Assembly: GCA_002381185.1 (NCBI GenBank)
Contig: DFOA01000019.1
Location: 1 to 11,119 of the forward strand
Origin: Firmicutes bacterium UBA3553
GTDB taxonomy: Bacteria; Bacillota; Clostridia; Tissierellales; Sedimentibacteraceae
Length of the DNA: 11,119 nucleotides
Direction: 5' to 3'
A model generated the notes under the pieces. It did no database searches and was not told where the DNA came from. It was given only the letters and a program-made list of their open reading frames with translations. Positions 6,985 to 11,119 of the stretch are shown piece by piece. The position numbers were made by a program, and so were the translations under genes. Numbering within the stretch: the first letter of the stretch is position 1; each line of letters begins with the position of its first letter.

Positions 6985-8025
6985 TTAAGCATACAGCTTA
7001 GTGTATAAATCTCTTAATTCTTTGCTTTCTCTCATTATCTGCAGAGCTGTATCTGCATGTCCTTTAGTGTAGCCGTTTCCAATTATCATATTGACGTCTT
7101 TTCCAACGCCTTCTGCTCCTAATGCTGCTTTTGTGAAGCTTGTAGCCATGCTAAAGAAGTATACTGTTCCTTCATCCTTAGTAGCAAGGATTGCTGACAT
7201 TTCACAGTTTGGTCTTGATACGCAGCTAATTACCAAATCGCATAATTTTCCGTCAGTAGCTTCCATAACTTTTTCATAAACTTCAATTGCATTTGTTGCA
7301 TCACCTGCGATGCATACATCTGCTAAGCCAAGTTCCTTAACTGTATCAAGTGAGCTTTGTCTGTGTGCCCAGCAAATTACTTTGCCTGTAGGACCTGCCT
7401 TTTTCTTTGCTTCATATAAACAAAGAAGTCCGGATTTTCCGCCGCCGCCAAGAACCAATACTGTATCTCCCTCTTTAACCAGCTTAATAGTCTGAGCTGG
7501 AGCACCCGCAACATCAAGTACTGACAATGCAAGATTTTCAGGAACATCTGATGGTAATTTAGCGTAAATTCCACTTTCAAATAAAATTGCTTTTCCTTTA
7601 ATGTCTACCTGGTCAATTTCTTTTCTTACAGTAAGTATTTCATCTATTACCAATGGTGTCAAAGATAATGAAACTAATGTAGCAATTTTGTCTCCAACCT
7701 TAAGGTCTGTCTTTCCTTCCAATGCAGGTCCAATTTGCTCAATAGTTCCTATAAGCATTCCGCCTGAACCTGTTACCGGGTTTTGATGCTTTCCGCGTTC
7801 AGCAACAATTCCCTTCATTATTTCTTTAATCTTTTCCACATCTCCGCCAGCTTGATCACTTATTTGGGTAAAGCTAGCCGAGTCAACATTTAAAGTTTGT
7901 ACATTTATTAATATTTCATTGTCATAAATCTCCATTGTGTTATCCACTTTAAGTGCCGGCTGTGGCAGTACTCCTATAGGTTCAATTACCCTGTGAGTTC
8001 CATATGGGTTTCCTTTTTTAAACAT
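6985..8025 (-). CDS. kdd: L-erythro-3,5-diaminohexanoate dehydrogenase
   Basis: Kdd oxidatively deaminates L-erythro-3,5-diaminohexanoate to 5-amino-3-oxohexanoate with NAD(P)+, the third enzymatic step of lysine fermentation. The protein has 346 residues, the usual size. Its opening YGTHRVIEPIGVLPQPA (from residue 8) is characteristic of the family. A Rossmann nucleotide-binding loop, VLVLGGGGKSG, spans about 189-199 in a fold related to zinc-type medium-chain dehydrogenases. The ATG has AGGAGG four bases upstream, a tight but usable spacing. It is the first gene of the operon, behind a sigma-54 promoter (8102-8117) and a putative activator site (8190-8205). In many fermenters kdd is followed by kce and kal; here it is followed by kamA, so the later steps must be encoded elsewhere. 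Confidence 0.93.
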   Translation of the reverse strand: MFKKGNPYGTHRVIEPIGVLPQPALKVDNTMEIYDNEILINVQTLNVDSASFTQISDQAGGDVEKIKEIMKGIVAERGKHQNPVTGSGGMLIGTIEQIGPALEGKTDLKVGDKIATLVSLSLTPLVIDEILTVRKEIDQVDIKGKAILFESGIYAKLPSDVPENLALSVLDVAGAPAQTIKLVKEGDTVLVLGGGGKSGLLCLYEAKKKAGPTGKVICWAHRQSSLDTVKELGLADVCIAGDATNAIEVYEKVMEATDGKLCDLVISCVSRPNCEMSAILATKDEGTVYFFSMATSFTKAALGAEGVGKDVNMIIGNGYTKGHADTALQIMRESKELRDLYTKLYA

Positions 8026-8101
8026 AGTGCCTCCTAAATTATTGCAATTTTAAATTAAATGGGTTTGGGTTAGAATATTGGGTATATTCACTTTTATGTA
8101 A

Positions 8102-8117
8102 TGCAAATATTATGCCA
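8102..8117 (-). promoter_or_regulatory. Sigma-54 (-24/-12) promoter of the kdd-kam operon
   Basis: On the minus strand TGGCAT (8117-8112), five bases and TTGCA (8106-8102) give GG-N10-GC, one mismatch from the TGGCAC-N5-TTGCA consensus. The start point would be near 8091, leaving a leader of about 65 nt before kdd. A sigma-54 activator gene lies on the same fragment. Confidence 0.82.
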
Positions 8118-8189
8118 ACTTTTTTAAAAAATATAAATAGCCACATTTCAGTGTTTTTTATATAACAAACCTATAGAATTATACGCAGG

Positions 8190-8205
8190 TGCCGAAAATT
8201 CAGCT
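8190..8205 (-). promoter_or_regulatory. Putative activator (UAS) site upstream of the kdd promoter
   Basis: On the minus strand the sequence is AGC-TGAATTTTC-GGCA. It shares AATTTTCGGCA and the GC-N9-GGCA spacing with two sites just before the sigma-54 activator gene (9595-9612, 9617-9632). Its position, about -100 to -114 from the predicted start, is typical for a sigma-54 enhancer. Assignment to the neighbouring activator is inferred. Confidence 0.6.
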
Positions 8206-8250
8206 TTTTGATATTGCTCCTTCATTAATTCTTTGATATAATATCATTAT

Positions 8251-8279
8251 ATAACATAATTAATGATTTTTCATATAAT
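8251..8279 (+). promoter_or_regulatory. Candidate sigma-A promoter of murI
   Basis: ATAACA (8251-8256), a 17-bp spacer and a perfect TATAAT (8274-8279) lie 36 bp before the murI ATG. A second -35-like TTGATA at 8233-8238 has no good -10 partner. The 289-bp gap between kdd and murI thus holds both divergent promoters. Confidence 0.5.
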
Positions 8280-8314
8280 AGATTAATAAAAATCTAGTTA
8301 AAGAGGATATATAA

Positions 8315-9121
8315 ATGGATAACAGACCAATTGGAATTTTCGACTCAGGTGTTGGCGGACTCACTGTTATGAGAGAAGTCATGGAGCAGCTTCCATACGA
8401 AAATATTATATACTTAGGTGATACTGCAAGAATACCATACGGTTCAAAATCAGACCAGACTATAAGAAAATATGCTAATCAGTGCTCTTCATTTTTAAAA
8501 AGTAAAAATGTAAAAACAATTGTAATCGCTTGTAATACAGCCAGTTCTATAGCCCTTGAGCATGTACAGAAAAACTTTGACCTGCCTATCATTGGAGTTA
8601 TCGATCCTGGAGCAAGAAGTGCCGCAGCAGCAACAGAAAATGGAAGAATCGGAGTAATAGGAACGATTGCCACAATCAACAGCAATGCATACCAGGCAAA
8701 AATTATGGAATATTTGCATGATGCAGAAGTGATCGGAATACCATGTCCTCTGTTTGTTCCCATCGTCGAAGAAGGCTGGGAATATTCAAATGTAGCTGAA
8801 TTGACCGTAGAAAAATATTTAGATGAACTGCTGGAGCACGATGTTGACACTCTTGTTTTAGGATGTACACATTATCCCATTTTAAGGCACACAATAAAAA
8901 AAGTTGTTGGTCCTAATGTCAGGCTGGTAAATCCCGCTTATGAAACAGCCAGAGATTTAAAAAAGCTTCTCACGGACAAAGGAATGCTTAACGAAAATTA
9001 TGATAAGGCAAGATATGAATATTATGCCTCTGATGCGCCTGAACGCTTGAGGAGAATAGGAGGCAATTTCTTAAAGAAAGAAATTGACAATCTCTATGAA
9101 ATTGCAATAGATAACCTTTAG
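8315..9121 (+). CDS. murI: Glutamate racemase
   Basis: MurI interconverts L- and D-glutamate without a cofactor and supplies D-glutamate for peptidoglycan. The 268-residue cytoplasmic protein has the family length. IGIFDSGVGGLTV starts at residue 6 (Asp10 and Ser11 of the active site). The first catalytic cysteine is C73 in ACNTAS and the second is C184 in GCTHYP. The PYG loop follows GDTARI at about 41-43. The ATG is preceded at 8 nt by AAGAGG. It is divergent from kdd and 16 bp upstream of the DUF1934 gene, with which it probably forms an operon. Its presence here is most simply housekeeping; nothing ties it to lysine fermentation beyond adjacency. Confidence 0.95.
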   Translation: MDNRPIGIFDSGVGGLTVMREVMEQLPYENIIYLGDTARIPYGSKSDQTIRKYANQCSSFLKSKNVKTIVIACNTASSIALEHVQKNFDLPIIGVIDPGARSAAAATENGRIGVIGTIATINSNAYQAKIMEYLHDAEVIGIPCPLFVPIVEEGWEYSNVAELTVEKYLDELLEHDVDTLVLGCTHYPILRHTIKKVVGPNVRLVNPAYETARDLKKLLTDKGMLNENYDKARYEYYASDAPERLRRIGGNFLKKEIDNLYEIAIDNL

Positions 9122-9137
9122 ATACGGAGAATACGAT

Positions 9138-9557
9138 TTGGACAAAATAAAAATAAAGATAACGACAATTCAAACAATTGATGAAGCTGGAAATGAGGAT
9201 GTTATAGAACTTGTAACAGAGGCCTACATGGAACATGCCCACGACTGCTTCATTATAAACTATGATGAAAGCGACATTGCTGAAATCAAAGGAACAAAGA
9301 CGAGACTTAAAATTTACAAAAATAAATTGATTATGACAAAGATTGGAAGCATTTCTTCAAGAATGGAATTTGAAGAAAATAAAAGCTACAACAATTTATA
9401 TTCTACTCCTTATGGAACCTTTGACCTAGATTTTAGCACTATAAGCTATGATAACTCTCTTAACGAATTTGGCAAAGGTTCTGTTGATATTGAGTATAAA
9501 ATTATTTTTGGCGGTACAGATGAAAACAGAAATAAAATAAAAATTGATATTTCTTAG
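9138..9557 (+). CDS. DUF1934 family beta-barrel protein (YwiB-like)
   Basis: This 139-residue protein looks like the Firmicutes DUF1934 family (B. subtilis YwiB), small predicted beta-barrels of unknown function. The resemblance lies in the opening strand KIKITTIQTIDEAGNEDVIELVTEA, the middle RLKIYKNKLIMTKIGSISSRMEFEENK, the central YSTPYGTFDLD motif, and the final strand DIEYKIIFGGTDENRNKIKIDIS. No signal peptide, membrane helix or cysteine pair is seen. The start is TTG at 9138, with GGAGA 7 nt upstream. It sits 16 bp after murI, and its stop codon is immediately followed by a hairpin (9558-9595). No function can be given from the sequence. Confidence 0.8.
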   Translation: MDKIKIKITTIQTIDEAGNEDVIELVTEAYMEHAHDCFIINYDESDIAEIKGTKTRLKIYKNKLIMTKIGSISSRMEFEENKSYNNLYSTPYGTFDLDFSTISYDNSLNEFGKGSVDIEYKIIFGGTDENRNKIKIDIS

Positions 9558-9595
9558 ACAATGTTTTGTGTAAATTTCACAAACACGAACATTGT
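9558..9595. repeat. Hairpin directly after the DUF1934 gene
   Basis: ACAATGTT (9558-9565) pairs with AACATTGT (9588-9595), and inside it TTGTG (9566-9570) pairs with CACAA (9578-9582) across a 7-nt loop, with ACACG bulged on one side. The first base follows the stop codon. No T tract follows, so it is a weak terminator at best. It may separate murI-DUF1934 from the activator gene, or contain an operator. Confidence 0.6.
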
Positions 9596-9612
9596 TGCCT
9601 AATTTTCGGCAA
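9595..9612 (+). promoter_or_regulatory. Putative activator binding site A, before the sigma-54 regulator
   Basis: TTGCC-TAATTTTC-GGCAA has perfect 5-bp inverted arms and the core AATTTTCGGCA, identical over 11 bases to the site upstream of kdd. It lies 36 bp before the regulator ATG. Likely bound by the regulator's Fis-type helix-turn-helix (inference). Confidence 0.6.
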
Positions 9613-9616
9613 TGTA

Positions 9617-9632
9617 TGCTAATTTTCCGGCA
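9617..9632 (+). promoter_or_regulatory. Putative activator binding site B, before the sigma-54 regulator
   Basis: TGC-TAATTTTCC-GGCA keeps the TGC-N9-GGCA spacing of site A. Its TGC begins 21 bp after that of site A, two helical turns away on the same face. It ends 15 bp before the regulator ATG, close to its ribosome binding site, so occupancy could block expression (autorepression). Confidence 0.55.
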
Positions 9633-9647
9633 CATAAGAGGAGATTT

Positions 9648-11048
9648 ATGGAGATAAAATATTTTGATGCATTAATTCATGCAATAGATTTGATAAATGA
9701 TGGAATTCATATAGTTGACGCCTCCGGCAAAATTGTTTATTACAATGTTGCGGCAAAGCAGCTTGATGAAATTGATGTGGATAAAGCAATTGGCAGACAT
9801 ATTTTAGAGGTGTATCCCTCACTCACATTTGAGACAAGTACTTTGTTAAGAGTTTTACGAACAGGCAAGCCTATTTATAATATTGAGCAAAATTTCATTA
9901 ACTATAAAGGTGATAAAATATCCACATTAAACTCTACAATTCCAATTTATTACAACAATAAGGTATTAGGTGCTTTGGAGGTTTCCAGAAATATTACAAA
10001 AGTGAGAGAGTTGTCCGAAAAAATAGTAAATCTTCAAAAAGAACTGTATGAAAGAGACAACAGTCACGATAAGACATCCAAGCCCGTTGCAAGATTCAAT
10101 TTTCTTGATATAATCGGACAGAACAAGGAAATGCTCAAACTTAAGTCATTGGGTCTTAAGGCAGCCATGTCAGATTCACCGGTGATGGTAGCAGGAAGCA
10201 CCGGAACAGGCAAGGAACTTTTTGTGCAGTCAATACACAATTCAAGCAACAGAAAACATAAACCTTTTATTGCCCAAAACTGTGCAGCACTTCCTTCCAA
10301 CCTGCTGGAAAGCATTTTATTCGGTTCTGTCAAAGGAAGCTTTACTGGAGCTGAAAACAGACCGGGGTTGTTTGAACTTGCCAACGGCGGAACTTTATTT
10401 TTGGATGAAATAAATTCAATGCCCTTGGAGCTTCAGACAAAACTTCTCAGGGTATTGCAGGATGGAAGAGTTAGAAGAGTAGGCTCTACTACCACTACAG
10501 ACGTCGATGTACGGATTGTTTCTGCCATAAACACTGATATCAACACAGTTGTGGAGACCAAGCAGCTTAGACAGGATTTATTTTTCAGACTAAATGTTAT
10601 CACTCTTGTCATTCCTGATTTATCGAAAAGGAAGGAAGACGTACCTCTGTTAGTGGAACATTTTATAAAAAAATACAATGAAAAGTGCAATAAATTTTTC
10701 AGCGGAATTTCCAGGGAGGTTTTAGATATTTTTATGGAATACAGCTGGCCGGGAAATGTTAGAGAACTTGAACATGCAATTGAAAGCGCCATATCATTGT
10801 ATGATGGTGAACTTATCAGAGAAGAGCACCTGCCCTTTCAGTTTAAAAATTATCACCCAAGCAACAACATTGCGTTAGACCCAAATGTCATACAGCACCT
10901 TAATGTTGCGGTTGAAAAGGTTGAAAAAGATATAATTACATCTGCGCTGAAACAAACTGATTACAATATCTCCAAAGCGGCTAAATTAATAAATGTTCCA
11001 AGACAGACCCTTCAGTATAAGATTAAGAAACTGGAAATACCGTGTTAA
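9648..11048 (+). CDS. PAS-domain sigma-54-dependent transcriptional activator
   Basis: This is a bacterial enhancer-binding protein, 466 residues from the ATG at 9648. Domains in order: an N-terminal PAS sensor (about 8-115), an AAA+ domain (about 150-385) with Walker A GSTGTGKE at 183-190, the sigma-54 contact loop GSFTGA at 230-235 (usual form GAFTGA), Walker B GTLFLDE at 248-254 and SWPGNVRELEH at 366-376, and a C-terminal Fis-type helix-turn-helix (about 435-462). There is no response-regulator receiver, so it probably senses a small ligand or metabolic state through PAS. GAGGAG ends 4 nt before this ATG. The in-frame ATG at 9612 would place the binding sites and ribosome site inside the coding sequence and lacks a Shine-Dalgarno. 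The sigma-54 promoter of kdd and shared motifs suggest it activates the kam operon in response to lysine or a related signal (inference). Confidence 0.9.
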   Translation: MEIKYFDALIHAIDLINDGIHIVDASGKIVYYNVAAKQLDEIDVDKAIGRHILEVYPSLTFETSTLLRVLRTGKPIYNIEQNFINYKGDKISTLNSTIPIYYNNKVLGALEVSRNITKVRELSEKIVNLQKELYERDNSHDKTSKPVARFNFLDIIGQNKEMLKLKSLGLKAAMSDSPVMVAGSTGTGKELFVQSIHNSSNRKHKPFIAQNCAALPSNLLESILFGSVKGSFTGAENRPGLFELANGGTLFLDEINSMPLELQTKLLRVLQDGRVRRVGSTTTTDVDVRIVSAINTDINTVVETKQLRQDLFFRLNVITLVIPDLSKRKEDVPLLVEHFIKKYNEKCNKFFSGISREVLDIFMEYSWPGNVRELEHAIESAISLYDGELIREEHLPFQFKNYHPSNNIALDPNVIQHLNVAVEKVEKDIITSALKQTDYNISKAAKLINVPRQTLQYKIKKLEIPC

Positions 11049-11057
11049 TGAGGAAGT

Positions 11058-11119
11058 CCAGAGGTGACGGTTCTTTTTGGACCGCTTTTAAGCGGTCCAA
11101 AAAGAACCGTCCCCTCTGG
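11058..11119. repeat. 62-bp near-perfect inverted repeat (GACGGTTCTTTTTGG type)
   Basis: Two 30-base arms (11058-11087 and 11090-11119) pair with a single mismatch (T11065 against C11112) around a 2-base centre; the inner part is GGACCGCTT/AAGCGGTCC. It starts 9 bp after the regulator stop codon and reaches the end of the window. Palindromes with GACGGTTCTTTT arms are, to my knowledge, frequent dispersed repeats in clostridial genomes, probably REP-like or MITE-like and moved in trans. It may also act as a transcription terminator for the regulator, although no T tract follows the full hairpin within the window. Confidence 0.8.

Noticed and set aside
8061..8082. Telomere-like GGGTTTGGGTTAG tract, possible G-quadruplex
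   Set aside because: Only three GGG runs, with a long last loop, in the kdd leader region; too little to support a structure.
8026..8101. Riboswitch (lysine or cobalamin) in the kdd leader
   Set aside because: The predicted leader of about 65 nt is too short and AT-rich, with no conserved B12 box or lysine-aptamer stems seen.
8479..8850. Minus-strand ORFs inside murI and the activator gene
   Set aside because: Low-complexity Ser/Cys-rich translations opposite strongly conserved coding sequence.
9564..9583. CRP- or Rex-type operator in TTTGTG-N7-CACAAA
   Set aside because: The half-site spacing is one base off for either factor and the sequence is explained as the inner stem of the hairpin at 9558-9595.
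9612..9647. Upstream ATG start for the sigma-54 activator at 9612
   Set aside because: No ribosome binding site before it; the added residues cover repeated motif sites and the GAGGAG of the ATG at 9648.

Overview
The window looks like chromosomal DNA of a low-GC, amino-acid-fermenting clostridial Firmicute. The evidence is the AT-rich sequence, strong AGGAGG ribosome binding sites, a full set of aminomutase genes for anaerobic lysine fermentation, and a Firmicutes-type holin-like small toxin. Gene content resembles Acetoanaerobium/Sedimentibacter-type bacteria, but the species cannot be fixed from the sequence.

Layout, left to right. Positions 35-334 hold a compact type I toxin-antitoxin module: a 26-residue membrane toxin on the minus strand and a convergent antisense RNA on the plus strand. 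Their promoter and leader regions are related inverted copies. A terminator at 418-441 then closes the minus-strand operon kdd-kamA-kamB-kamC-kamD-kamE (8025 down to 459). This operon encodes the first three enzymatic steps of lysine fermentation: lysine to beta-lysine (KamA), beta-lysine to 3,5-diaminohexanoate (KamD/KamE, B12- and PLP-dependent), and 3,5-diaminohexanoate to 5-amino-3-oxohexanoate (Kdd). It also encodes KamB/KamC, the proposed reactivase of the B12 enzyme. The later genes (kce, kal and the CoA-transferase) are not in the window.

A divergent plus-strand block follows: murI (glutamate racemase), a DUF1934 beta-barrel protein, and a PAS-AAA+-Fis sigma-54 activator. The kdd start is preceded by a good sigma-54 promoter (GG-N10-GC). 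About 100 bp upstream of its expected transcription start lies a motif, (A/T)GC-N9-GGCA with core AATTTTC, that occurs twice more just before the activator gene. This suggests that the activator drives the kam operon and controls its own expression.

The most unusual structure is a pair of about 110-bp intercistronic elements (2794-2908 between kamC and kamD; 5525-5634 between kamA and kamB). Each is built from 11-bp tandem units followed by an inverted array of the same units, so the operon mRNA would fold into a long imperfect hairpin at each place. A perfect 36-bp palindrome fills the kdd-kamA gap. The window ends in a 62-bp near-perfect inverted repeat of the GACGGTTCTTTTTGG type after the activator gene.
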